From Azoarcus sp. Aa7 (GTDB taxonomy: Bacteria; Pseudomonadota; Gammaproteobacteria; Burkholderiales; Rhodocyclaceae): a stretch of 64,000 nucleotides of DNA. Below, piece after piece: positions 7,843 to 15,164 of this stretch. The notes under the pieces were generated by a model. It saw only the letters and a program-made list of their open reading frames with translations, ran no database searches and was not told the origin of the DNA. Each line of letters begins with the position of its first letter. The first letter of the stretch is position 1. A program made the translations under genes and the position numbers. The stretch is taken from assembly GCF_014822185.1 (NCBI RefSeq), contig NZ_QVLR01000001.1, positions 1 through 64,000 of the forward strand, given 5' to 3'.

Positions 7843-8883
7843 TCAGTCGTAAGGCCGACGCCGGAGGCGTCCGGCCCAGAACGCCGCGACGTCCAGCATG
7901 CGCCGCGAGAAGGCCCATTCATTGTCGAACCACAGCATCAGGTTGATGAGGCGCTCGCCGCTGGCGCGGGTCTGGCTGCCGTCGACGATGGCGGAGAAGC
8001 CGTTATGGTTGAAGTCCACCGACGCGTGCGGGCCGTCCGAGTACGCGAGCACGCCGTGGCGGTCCTCCTCGGCGACGCGGCGCATCAGGCGGTTGATGGT
8101 CTCGACCGTGGCGTTGCGCCGAAGCGTCACCGTCAGGTCGATGGCCGAGACGTTCGGCACCGGAACGCGGATCGCCTTCGCCGCAATCCGCCCTTCGAGC
8201 GCCGGCAGCAGGCGGGTGATGCCTTTCGCCAGGCCGGTCTGGACCGGGACCATCGACTGCATCGCCGAGCGGGTCATGCGCAGGTCGGTGGCGTGGTAGC
8301 CGTCGATCACCGGCTGGTCGTTCATCACCGAGTGCAGCGTCGTGGTCAGCGCGTGCTCGATGCCGAACGTCTGTTCGAGGATCGCGAGGATGGGCACGAC
8401 GGCATTGGTGGTGCAGGAGGCGGCCGAGACGATGCGTTCGCCGCCGTCGAGCGCCTCGTGGTTCATCCCGAATACGACGGTGCGATCGACGTCGGCGGCG
8501 CTGTGGCCGGGGTGCGAGAGCAGCAGACGCGGGCAGCCGGCGCCGAGGAAGGCTTCGAGTTCGTGCCGATAGCGGTAGCGCCCGGAAGCTTCGACGAGGA
8601 GGTCGACATTGAAGGCCCGCCAGTCGACGCCGTCGGGCGTCGTCGCGTGGGTGACGGCGATGTCCTGGTCGTCGATGTGCAGGCGGCCGTCACGGATGCC
8701 GACGGTGCCGGGAAAACAGCCGTGGGTCGAATCGAAGCGCGTGAGATAGGCCATGCTCTCGATGTCCGCCGGCTCGTTGATGGCGACGACGGAGAGCGAC
8801 TTGCGCAGCGGCGATTCGTGGAGGGCGCGCAGAAAGCAGCGGCCGATGCGGCCGTAGCCGTTGATAGCGATGCGGAAGCTCAT
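7843..8883 (-). CDS. epd: Erythrose-4-phosphate dehydrogenase (Epd-type GAPDH homologue)
   Basis: 346 aa. The Rossmann start RIAINGYGRIGR, catalytic Cys157 in SAASCTTN and His184 in TTLHSVMNDQ are all present. The segment NEPADIESMAYLTRFDSTHG and the pattern DFNHNGFSAIVDGSQTR resemble E. coli Epd more than glycolytic GapA. Epd oxidises erythrose 4-phosphate to 4-phosphoerythronate, the first step of DXP-independent pyridoxal-phosphate synthesis. It stands apart from pgk and fba here but next to ridA, which detoxifies products of PLP enzymes. A glycolytic role is less likely but not excluded by sequence alone. Confidence 0.82.
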   Translation of the reverse strand: MSFRIAINGYGRIGRCFLRALHESPLRKSLSVVAINEPADIESMAYLTRFDSTHGCFPGTVGIRDGRLHIDDQDIAVTHATTPDGVDWRAFNVDLLVEASGRYRYRHELEAFLGAGCPRLLLSHPGHSAADVDRTVVFGMNHEALDGGERIVSAASCTTNAVVPILAILEQTFGIEHALTTTLHSVMNDQPVIDGYHATDLRMTRSAMQSMVPVQTGLAKGITRLLPALEGRIAAKAIRVPVPNVSAIDLTVTLRRNATVETINRLMRRVAEEDRHGVLAYSDGPHASVDFNHNGFSAIVDGSQTRASGERLINLMLWFDNEWAFSRRMLDVAAFWAGRLRRRPYD

Positions 8884-9061
8884 TCAGGGAAGCGGGACGG
8901 ATGGGCCATGCGGATGAATGTTCATACCGAAGCATAGCCGGAGAAAGGGGCTCCCGTCGCGTTCGCCCGATCCGCCTCCCCGCTTGAAGATCATTGCCCC
9001 CTCACCGGACGCGCCCGCACAGGGGCGAGACACTTCCGGCAAGGGGGGGGAAAAGCGGATT

Positions 9062-9403
9062 TCAGACCTGCTTCACCGACGCACGGCAGCTGTCGGTGCC
9101 ATGATCGTCGCAGCCCGTGTCATCGGGACGGGGCTCCGGGCGACCATCGTCCGCGCCCTTCTTCGCGACGAGCGCGCGGCAGACGTCGGTACCGTTGTCG
9201 TCGCACCCGATGTCGTCCGGCCGGGGCTTCCCGCCACCATCGTCCGCGCCCCTCTTGGCCAGCATCGTTACCGGCGCAGCCGGCGGGCTTGCCTGGCTGC
9301 CTTGCGGCGAAACGGTCGCGGACACGGTGGCGGCGTAGCTCGCGGTGGTCGCGAATCCGAGGACGATGATCGCTGCGGCGAGCTTGCGGGGAATGGTTTT
9401 CAT
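9062..9403 (-). CDS. Secreted small protein with two 31-residue Asp/Cys repeats
   Basis: 113 aa. Residues 1-24 form a clean Sec signal peptide (MKTIPRK, hydrophobic core, cleavage after SYA). After an Ala/Pro/Ser-rich stretch come two near-identical 31-residue repeats (49-79 and 80-110). Each has GADDG, PRPDD, a GCDD turn and GTDxCRA, giving one Cys pair per repeat. The Asp-rich spacing suggests metal binding or disulfide-stabilised modules, but no family is recognised. GGAG lies 10 bases before the ATG, which decides against the longer frame from 9535. A perfect TTGA-N6-TCAA palindrome sits 145-160 bases upstream. Confidence 0.7.
   Translation of the reverse strand: MKTIPRKLAAAIIVLGFATTASYAATVSATVSPQGSQASPPAAPVTMLAKRGADDGGGKPRPDDIGCDDNGTDVCRALVAKKGADDGRPEPRPDDTGCDDHGTDSCRASVKQV
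9074..9259 (-). repeat. Tandem 2 x 93-bp in-frame coding repeat
   Basis: Two adjacent 93-base units (9167-9259 and 9074-9166) encode 31-residue copies that differ at about eight positions (for example GGGK versus RPEP, and DIGCDDN versus DTGCDDH). The in-frame duplication doubles the GCDD/CRA cysteine module inside the secreted small protein. Confidence 0.8.
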
Positions 9404-9547
9404 TTTGCGTCTCCTGTCGGGGTTGGGGCACGGGCCGGAACGCCCATTACGGTCTGACTTCGTCGAGCTCGGCCCGACACCCCATACATGCACTGCACGT
9501 GCCAGCCCGTCGCCGCACGGAGAAGCGATCATCAAGAGTCTGTTTTA

Positions 9548-9563
9548 TTTGACTTTAGTCAAA
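9548..9563. promoter_or_regulatory. CRP/FNR-family type operator palindrome
   Basis: TTTGACTTTAGTCAAA is a perfect inverted repeat (7-bp arms, 2-bp spacer) and fits TTGA-N6-TCAA, the general FNR/FixK/DNR-class half-site arrangement. It sits in one of the few AT-rich patches of this GC-rich window, about 145 bases upstream of the repeat-protein gene and 380 bases upstream of the hemerythrin gene. No well-formed -10 element at class II spacing was evident. The regulator is unknown. Confidence 0.45.
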
Positions 9564-9663
9564 CTCAAGCAGGGCCACGCCGTACGCCGACGGCCTCCCC
9601 GTCGCCGTCCACTGCGGGATTCGCCCCACCCGCATGGGGGATATCAACCAGACGCCCCCGAAG

Positions 9664-9823
9664 TCAGGCCCCGATGTCCCTCAGCCATCCCAGCCCGTCC
9701 TCGGGTCCTGCCGCGGGGCCGGTATTCGCAGCCGACCCACCCGGCGTATCCGAGCTCGTCGAGCAGGCGGGACAGGTAGCGATAGTCCAGTTTGCCGTCG
9801 TCAGGTTCGTTGCGCGCCGGCAC
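9664..9823 (-). pseudogene. hyi: Hydroxypyruvate isomerase (hyi) 3' remnant, frameshifted
   Basis: Reading leftward from about 9823, the translation [20 protein letters not shown] continues [21 protein letters not shown], a near-perfect match to the C-terminal signature of hydroxypyruvate isomerase ([37 protein letters not shown]). One extra C (ACCCGAG where ACCGAG is expected) shifts the frame; the adjacent frame then continues [12 protein letters not shown] and stops at 9664. Nothing upstream of 9823 resembles the rest of the ~258-aa enzyme. It is therefore a decayed 3' fragment left by deletion or rearrangement. A sequencing error could explain the shift but not the missing N-terminal 200 residues. 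Confidence 0.75.
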
Positions 9824-9944
9824 CCGCGGCATGACAGGCACCTTTCCGCAGCGCATAATCGGGCGATGCCAATCCGGTACCCGCAATGCGCCCCCGTGGC
9901 CGCCGGTACCGCATAACAGTTCCAAAGTCGCACGGAGAACACCG

Positions 9945-10430
9945 ATGAGCCAAGTCCTGTTCGAATGGTCCGACAGTTTCAACGTCGGCATCCAGGAGAT
10001 CGACGAACAGCACCGCACCCTGGTCGACCTGCTCAACCAGCTTCACGCCGCGATCCGCGACCACAAGGGCAGCCAGGCCTGTCGCGCGATCCTCGACCAG
10101 CTGGCCGAGTACACGCGCACCCACTTCCTTCTGGAAGAAAGCCTGATGCGCGTATCGCACTATCCCGGCTTCGAGCTGCACAAGCAGCAGCACGAAGACC
10201 TCATCGCCCAGGTCAAGTCGCTGCAGGACAAGCTCGACAGCGGCCAGGCGTCGATCAGCTTCGAGCTGCTGCACTTCCTGCAGGTGTGGCTCACGAAACA
10301 CATCAACGAAAGCGACAAGCGCTTCGGCAACCACTTCGTCCGCGACACCGACCTGCAGAGCTATTCGGCATGGTCCGAAGAGGTGAAGACGACAATGAAG
10401 AAAAAGAAGTGGTGGTGGAAGTTCTGGTGA
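9945..10430 (+). CDS. Bacteriohemerythrin with Lys/Trp-rich C-terminal tail
   Basis: 161 aa. All canonical di-iron ligands of hemerythrin are present: His23, His60, Glu64 (HFLLEE), His79, His83 (HKQQH), His119 and Asp124 (HINESD). The protein therefore reversibly binds O2 at a diiron centre and may store or sense oxygen. After the domain ends (~130) a 30-residue extension finishes in [10 protein letters not shown], which is unusual and suggests a membrane- or nucleic-acid-contacting tail. GGAG precedes the ATG by eight bases. It is transcribed alone; the next gene begins 137 bases on. Confidence 0.92.
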   Translation: MSQVLFEWSDSFNVGIQEIDEQHRTLVDLLNQLHAAIRDHKGSQACRAILDQLAEYTRTHFLLEESLMRVSHYPGFELHKQQHEDLIAQVKSLQDKLDSGQASISFELLHFLQVWLTKHINESDKRFGNHFVRDTDLQSYSAWSEEVKTTMKKKKWWWKFW

Positions 10431-10567
10431 GCGTCGCGCCGCGGGGCGCCGGGGAAGCGCAGGGGTTTGCGTCACCCGGCGCGAGGGCTCAGAATCGCCG
10501 GCAGCGCCAACGCGCCGACAGACCCTGCACACAGGGCAGCCCCCGAATCCCCCCGACGAGAACACCG

Positions 10568-11059
10568 ATGGATCTTCCCGCACACCAACTCACCATGACG
10601 GTGCTGATGACACCGGACATGGCGAACTTCTCCGGCAAGGTGCACGGCGGCGCCGTGCTCAAGCTGCTCGACCAGGTCGCCTACGCCTGCGCGAGCCGCT
10701 ACGCCGCGCGCTACGTCGTCACGCTGTCGGTGGACCAGGTGATGTTCCGCCAGCCGATCATGGTGGGTGAACTCGTGACCTTCCTCGCGAGCGTCAACTA
10801 CACCGGCAAGTCGTCGATGGAAGTCGGCGTCAAGGTCGTCGCGGAGAACATCCGCACGCAGGAAGTGCGCCACGCCAACAGCTGCTTCTTCACGATGGTC
10901 GCGGTCGACGACGACGGCAAGCCGGTGCCGGTGCCGGCGCTGCGCCCCTTCAGCCCGAAGGAGAAGCAGCGCTTCGAGGCGGCCGAGGCGCGCAAAGCGC
11001 TGCGGCTGGAACTCGAACGGCGCTTCGCCGAGACCCGCGGTTCGGCCGACAAGGCCTGA
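10568..11059 (+). CDS. Hotdog-fold acyl-CoA thioesterase (YciA/ACOT-like)
   Basis: 163 aa. A single hotdog domain begins LTMTVLMTPDMANFSGKVHGG, with the HGGAVLKLLDQVAYACASRYA helix that carries the catalytic Asp of the YciA/BFIT class. These enzymes hydrolyse acyl-CoA esters in the cytoplasm. The C-terminal ~25 residues are charged and helical (EAAEARKALRLELERRF), a frequent extension in this family. Substrate chain length cannot be read from sequence. It lies between the hemerythrin and methyltransferase genes on the same strand, with a perfect 7-bp hairpin at 11068-11089 after its stop that lacks a U tract. Confidence 0.87.
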   Translation: MDLPAHQLTMTVLMTPDMANFSGKVHGGAVLKLLDQVAYACASRYAARYVVTLSVDQVMFRQPIMVGELVTFLASVNYTGKSSMEVGVKVVAENIRTQEVRHANSCFFTMVAVDDDGKPVPVPALRPFSPKEKQRFEAAEARKALRLELERRFAETRGSADKA

Positions 11060-11107
11060 TCCGGCACCTGCGCCCCGCGGGTGGCGCAGTCATTCAAAGG
11101 AAACCCC

Positions 11108-12259
11108 ATGCAAGATCACCCGCAAATCGTCTGGCAGGACGAGACCGGCGCCGCCCATTCGGCCCGCTGGCGCTCGGAAAGCGGCAGCCCGCCGCCCCGG
11201 CGGGTGGTGCTCGCGGACGACCAGACGCCGGCCGACCAGGCCTACCGGCTCGCGTGCGAGGGCACGGCCCTGCTGTACCACGGCGACTTCCACAACGCGA
11301 AGCAGCTGCTGCAGGCGATGGCGCGGCGCATCGAGCGCAAGCCGCGCCGCCCCGGCAAACCGGCCGCGGCGAAGAGTGCGGCGGAGAGCTTCCACCTGCA
11401 CCGCCAGGCGCAGGCGCAGCGCGCGCGGGTGCTGGGCATGCTCCTGCTGCCCTTCGATGCCGGCCACAGCCTGCCGCTGCGCCGTGCGCCGGAGGTGCGG
11501 CAGGCCTGCCTCGAAGCCTACGGCGCCGCCGACGAACCCTATGTCGCGTCGCTGCGCGAACTGCTGGGCCTGATCGGCGCGCACGAATGGCGCAAGAAGG
11601 GGGTTCCGGTCCCGGCGCTGGGCGCGGCGATCCACCCGCATTACGGCGTATTCTCGCCGGTGCGCGGCGAATACGTCGATCTCGTCGCCAAGGCGCCCCT
11701 GCCCGCGGCCTTGTCGGGCGATGCGGCGGCCTTCGACGTGGGGACCGGCACGGGCGTGATCGCGGCAGTGCTCGCCCGCCGCGGCGTCGCGCACATTGTC
11801 GCGACCGACCAGGATCCGCGCGCGCTGGCCTGCGCGGGCGAGAACATCGCGCGCCTCGGCTATTCGGGACAGGTCGAGGTCGTGCAGGCCGACATGTTCC
11901 CCGAGGGCCGCGCGGCGCTGGTCGTGTGCAATCCGCCGTGGGTGCCGGCGCGCCCGAGCTCGCCCGTCGAATACGCCGTCTACGACCCCGACAGCCGCAT
12001 GCTGCGCGCCTTCCTCGACGGCCTCGCGGCGCATCTCGCCCCCAGCGGCGAAGGCTGGCTGATCCTGTCGGATCTCGCCGAACATCTGGGCCTGCGCTCG
12101 CGAGAGGAGCTGCTCGCCGCGATCGAGGCGGGCGGCCTGGAGGTGCTGGGGCGGCTCGATGCGCGCCCCCGCCACGGCAAGGCGAGCGACGCGGACGATC
12201 CGCTGCACGCGGCGCGCGCCGCGGAAGTCACGTCGCTGTGGCGCCTCGCCGCACGCTGA
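11108..12259 (+). CDS. Class I SAM-dependent methyltransferase (HemK/RlmG-like, NPPW motif)
   Basis: 383 aa. The AdoMet motif FDVGTGTGVIAAVLARRG lies near 213-230 and the catalytic NPPW motif (VVCNPPWVPARP) near 276-287. NPPY/W marks amino- or amide-N methyltransferases acting on RNA, DNA or protein Gln. The N-terminal ~190 residues form a family-specific region with the conserved GVFSPVRGEYVDLV just before the Rossmann domain. AAAGGA seven bases before ATG at 11108 fixes the start; a slightly upstream start (11081) is possible. The substrate is unknown. It converges with the yejK-like gene, 21 bases apart. Confidence 0.82.
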   Translation: MQDHPQIVWQDETGAAHSARWRSESGSPPPRRVVLADDQTPADQAYRLACEGTALLYHGDFHNAKQLLQAMARRIERKPRRPGKPAAAKSAAESFHLHRQAQAQRARVLGMLLLPFDAGHSLPLRRAPEVRQACLEAYGAADEPYVASLRELLGLIGAHEWRKKGVPVPALGAAIHPHYGVFSPVRGEYVDLVAKAPLPAALSGDAAAFDVGTGTGVIAAVLARRGVAHIVATDQDPRALACAGENIARLGYSGQVEVVQADMFPEGRAALVVCNPPWVPARPSSPVEYAVYDPDSRMLRAFLDGLAAHLAPSGEGWLILSDLAEHLGLRSREELLAAIEAGGLEVLGRLDARPRHGKASDADDPLHAARAAEVTSLWRLAAR

Positions 12260-12280
12260 GCAGCAGCGCCCGCCGGCGCC

Positions 12281-13291
12281 TCATTCCTCCTGCAGCATCT
12301 TCTTGAGGTATTCCGGCAGCCCCGACAGCACCAGCGTGTCGCTCGCACGGTCGTAGTGCACGGCGCCCGAGTGCAGGCTGCTGCGGTCGAATTCGAGCTT
12401 CCATTGCTCGCCGGCGGCGCGGAAGCGCACCAGCGGGCGGATCGCGCGGCGGTCGGGGACAAAGCCGCTCGCGAGCGGCGCCTCGCCGGATGAGAGGACC
12501 GCATCGAGGCGTTCCGGCTGCTCGGGCCACACCTTGCGCGCGATCTCGTCGAGCGCCAGCGGCGAGCCGGCCTCGCCCAGTTCGTCGAGGTAGCCGTGCG
12601 CGCGTTCCAGCATCGCGTCGCGCGCAGGCGCCTCCAGGCGCTGCGTGTCGGCGAAGTCGGAGAGACGCTGCACGAGCTTCTTCGTTTCCTTCAGCGCGAT
12701 CACGACGTCGCCGCAGCCGAGGAAGCGCTTGAACCACGGCGCGACGTCGCCACGCCCCTTGAGGAAGCTGATGTAGCGCTCGTCGCCGCGCTGCCAGCCG
12801 GTGAGGTCGATGCGCCCCACCGCGGGCAGCACCGAGAAGTCGAGATGCAGGCAGTCGACGATGTCGAGCGCGCCGGTGACGGCGCTGCCGACCGCTTCGC
12901 CGACCACGGCGATCCACAGGCAGTCGCTCGCGCCTTCGAGGATGCGCGCGATCACGACGTGACCGGTGACCTCCGCGCCTTCCTCGTCCGCACACAGGCG
13001 CAGCGCGTCCATCATGCGCTGCGACACTGCGGCAAAGTCGAGGCTCTTGTCGACGACGTATTCACGCACGAGACGCGGCAGCGGCGTGTCCGTCTCCGCC
13101 TCCTCCGCGAAGCGCCCGTAGCCCCTGCTGCTGCGGTCCGCGTAGTGTCCGCACAGGCGCTCGACCAGGCGCACCGCGGCATCGTCGACGCGGCAGGCGC
13201 CGTCGCGCAACTCGGCGCTCGCGGGGCTCTCGCCGGCGCGGTGGAGCTTGTGGACGACGAGGTGGGTGATGGTGTGCTGGACCTGGCTCAT
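12281..13291 (-). CDS. Nucleoid-associated protein YejK/NdpA family
   Basis: 336 aa, the normal length of the 37-kDa nucleoid-associated family. It starts MSQVQHTITHLVVHKL, with the LxxHxLxR-like opening of YejK, and contains a central FSVLPAVGRIDLTGWQRGDERYISFLKGRG segment matching the conserved YISF(L/I)KGR core. The C-terminal region carries the HSGAVHYDRASDTLVLSGLPEYLKKML end. The family binds nucleoid DNA with modest sequence specificity; its cellular function is not well defined. It is followed downstream (convergently) by the methyltransferase and is probably monocistronic. Confidence 0.85.
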   Translation of the reverse strand: MSQVQHTITHLVVHKLHRAGESPASAELRDGACRVDDAAVRLVERLCGHYADRSSRGYGRFAEEAETDTPLPRLVREYVVDKSLDFAAVSQRMMDALRLCADEEGAEVTGHVVIARILEGASDCLWIAVVGEAVGSAVTGALDIVDCLHLDFSVLPAVGRIDLTGWQRGDERYISFLKGRGDVAPWFKRFLGCGDVVIALKETKKLVQRLSDFADTQRLEAPARDAMLERAHGYLDELGEAGSPLALDEIARKVWPEQPERLDAVLSSGEAPLASGFVPDRRAIRPLVRFRAAGEQWKLEFDRSSLHSGAVHYDRASDTLVLSGLPEYLKKMLQEE

Positions 13292-13358
13292 GGCGGCATC
13301 TCGTGCAGACGGGGGCGCGATTCTCGCACGCCCCGGCCCGCCCGGGACCGCCTTCGCG

Positions 13359-13910
13359 TCACTGATGCCAAGCGTTGAAGCGCGCTTCCGCCTGCTCGAA
13401 CAGCGCCTTCACCTTCTCCACCTCCCACGCCTGCTCGGCCAGCGTCTCGTGGTCCCACAGGCTGCGCGGCTGTGGCGGGGCGAAGAAATCGCCGCCGTAC
13501 ACATGAATCGCGCAGCTCATCTTGCCGATCGGGTTGAGCACCGAATGGATCGCGTCGCGTTCGAGCGCGGTGACGTCCCCCGCACCCAGCGAGGTCGCGC
13601 CGATCGCCTCGATGCTGTCCGCCCTGCGCCGCCAGAACACGTTGTCCTCGCGCCCCGCGTAGATGCCGACCACCGAGAACATCCGGTGGTTGTGCGGCAT
13701 CAGGCTCATGCACGGCGCCCACACGAAATTGATGATCGTGATCTCCGGCGAACGGTATAGCGCATTAATGCCCGCGTGCTTCGGTTCGCCGAGTTGCGCG
13801 ACGATCGCCGCGCCGTCCGAAACCGCCTCGGCCACCAGTTCGCGCACGGCCGCCGGCCCTTCGGCCACGGCCTGCGTGCAGTCGTCGATGAATCGCTCCT
13901 TGTCGAACAT
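13359..13910 (-). CDS. Cysteine dioxygenase-like cupin protein
   Basis: 183 aa. The cupin metal site is visible as HNH at 73-75 (MPHNHRMFSVVGIYAG) with a third His at 136 (SCAIHVYGGDFF), consistent with a 3-His Fe(II) thiol dioxygenase. Bacterial relatives oxidise cysteine or 3-mercaptopropionate to the sulfinate. The segment TSLGAGDVTALERDAIHSVLNPIGKMSCAIHVYG is typical of the CDO-like group. GGGAG lies nine bases before the ATG. It shares strand with the LysR gene, whose stop is 155 bases upstream, so the two may be co-transcribed. Thiol substrate specificity cannot be assigned. Confidence 0.75.
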   Translation of the reverse strand: MFDKERFIDDCTQAVAEGPAAVRELVAEAVSDGAAIVAQLGEPKHAGINALYRSPEITIINFVWAPCMSLMPHNHRMFSVVGIYAGREDNVFWRRRADSIEAIGATSLGAGDVTALERDAIHSVLNPIGKMSCAIHVYGGDFFAPPQPRSLWDHETLAEQAWEVEKVKALFEQAEARFNAWHQ

Positions 13911-14065
13911 GATCGATGCTCCCGCCAAAATCCACTTCCCCGCGCCGCTCCCCGTGAATCTGCTTCCTTCCCTTGCGCTCGGCACCGCCCGCTTGCGGAC
14001 ATTGCCTGATTCATTATTAGGACATGCCGGCAAGCAGGGCAACGGTGGCAGGCATCCGCTTCCCC

Positions 14066-14965
14066 TCACGCGGGCTTTTTCTCCAGCTCGCCGAACAGCC
14101 AGTCCTGGAAGTTGCGGATCTTCGGCAGCTCGGCGCGGGACTTGAGCAGGTTGAACGTATAGCCCTGCACCTTCGGCCCGTCGAGACCCAGCGGCGCGAC
14201 GAGCCGCCCCGTTTCGAGCTCGCGCTGCGCGAGCAGCAGGCTTTCCAGGCACACGCCGAGGCCATCGACGGCCGCGCTGAGCGCCATGAAGGAGCGGTCG
14301 AAGCGCAGGCCGCGCGAGATGTCGAGCTTGACCTTGCGGTGCTGGCGCATCCAGTCGCGCCAGCCGACGAGGCACACCTCGCTGTGGATCAGCGTGTAGT
14401 GGAGCAGGTCGTCGGGCGTGCGGATCGGGTGCGGGCCGTTCATCAATGCCGGTGAGCACATCGGCACGATGGTCTCGGGCGGGAAGGTCAGCACCATCGT
14501 GCCGGCCGGCTGCAGCCGCTTCATGCCGTAGCGGATGTCGATGTCGACGGTCTCCGCGACCAGATCGACGGTATCGGTCGAAGCGTTGAGGCGCACGTCG
14601 ACGTCGGGGTTGAGCGAGCTGAAGCGCGCGAGCCGCGGCATCAGCCACTGCGTCGCGAAGCTGGGCGTCGCATGCACCGTGAGGATGTCGCTCTTTTCCG
14701 TGCGCCCGAGCTCGCGCGTCGCGAGGTCGATGCGCGCGAAGGCCGCCGACACCTCCTCCGCGTAGCGCCGGCCCGAGTCCGTCAGCACCACCGCGCGATG
14801 CACGCGATGGAAGAGCTGCACCCCGAATTGGTCCTCCAGCAGCTTGATCTGATGGCTCACCGCCGAGGGGGTCACGAACAGTTCTTCTGCTGCAAGCGCG
14901 AAAGACGACAGCCGCGCGGCAGCCTCGAACGCTTGTATGGCCTTGAGAGGGACCCGATGCTGCAT
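14066..14965 (-). CDS. LysR-family transcriptional regulator (GcvA-like)
   Basis: 299 aa. The N-terminal winged HTH (about 4-62) reads LKAIQAFEAAARLSSFALAAEELFVTPSAVSHQIKLLED, very like GcvA-type LTTRs, followed by a ~200-residue co-inducer domain. It is divergent from the transketolase/TRAP cluster with 199 bases between starts, the usual arrangement of an LTTR with its target. A perfect T-N11-A palindrome lies at 14979-14991, close to its own start, suggesting autoregulation. The inducer is unknown; a metabolite of the imported substrate is the natural guess. Confidence 0.87.
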   Translation of the reverse strand: MQHRVPLKAIQAFEAAARLSSFALAAEELFVTPSAVSHQIKLLEDQFGVQLFHRVHRAVVLTDSGRRYAEEVSAAFARIDLATRELGRTEKSDILTVHATPSFATQWLMPRLARFSSLNPDVDVRLNASTDTVDLVAETVDIDIRYGMKRLQPAGTMVLTFPPETIVPMCSPALMNGPHPIRTPDDLLHYTLIHSEVCLVGWRDWMRQHRKVKLDISRGLRFDRSFMALSAAVDGLGVCLESLLLAQRELETGRLVAPLGLDGPKVQGYTFNLLKSRAELPKIRNFQDWLFGELEKKPA

Positions 14966-14978
14966 CGCAAAACTCACA

Positions 14979-14991
14979 TGAATTGAATTCA
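14979..14991. promoter_or_regulatory. Candidate LysR operator (T-N11-A palindrome)
   Basis: TGAATTGAATTCA is a perfect 6-1-6 inverted repeat with the T-N11-A spacing of LTTR sites. It sits 14 bases upstream of the LysR start and 174 bases upstream of the first transketolase gene, within the divergent promoter region (14966-15164) whose AT-rich patch extends to about 15012. Confidence 0.5.
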
Positions 14992-15164
14992 CCGATAAGG
15001 CTAATTTATTCGTTTGAGCGACATCGAGCAAGGGAATACGCTTTCTCCCACTCGCCGGACGTTGTGCAGACAGCCCGAGCGAAGGCGGGGAGCCCCCTCT
15101 CCCGACAGAGAGCAACGATTCGTCCCGACGCCCCTGGGCAGCGGACCCAACCAAGGAGAACTGC

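Larger units (their letters stand above)
9404..9944. other. 541-bp region between the repeat-protein gene and the hemerythrin gene
   Basis: No intact gene is visible. The stretch holds the ribosome-binding site of the leftward repeat-protein gene (about 9411-9416), an AT-rich patch with a perfect 16-base palindrome (9548-9563), and a frameshifted hydroxypyruvate-isomerase remnant on the minus strand (9664-9823). The hemerythrin gene's GGAG ribosome-binding site is at 9933-9936. The remainder is GC-rich without recognisable signals. Confidence 0.6.

Noticed and set aside
11068-11089. 7-bp hairpin after the thioesterase gene as terminator
   Set aside because: CTGCGCC/GGCGCAG is a perfect stem, but no U tract follows, so termination is not supported.
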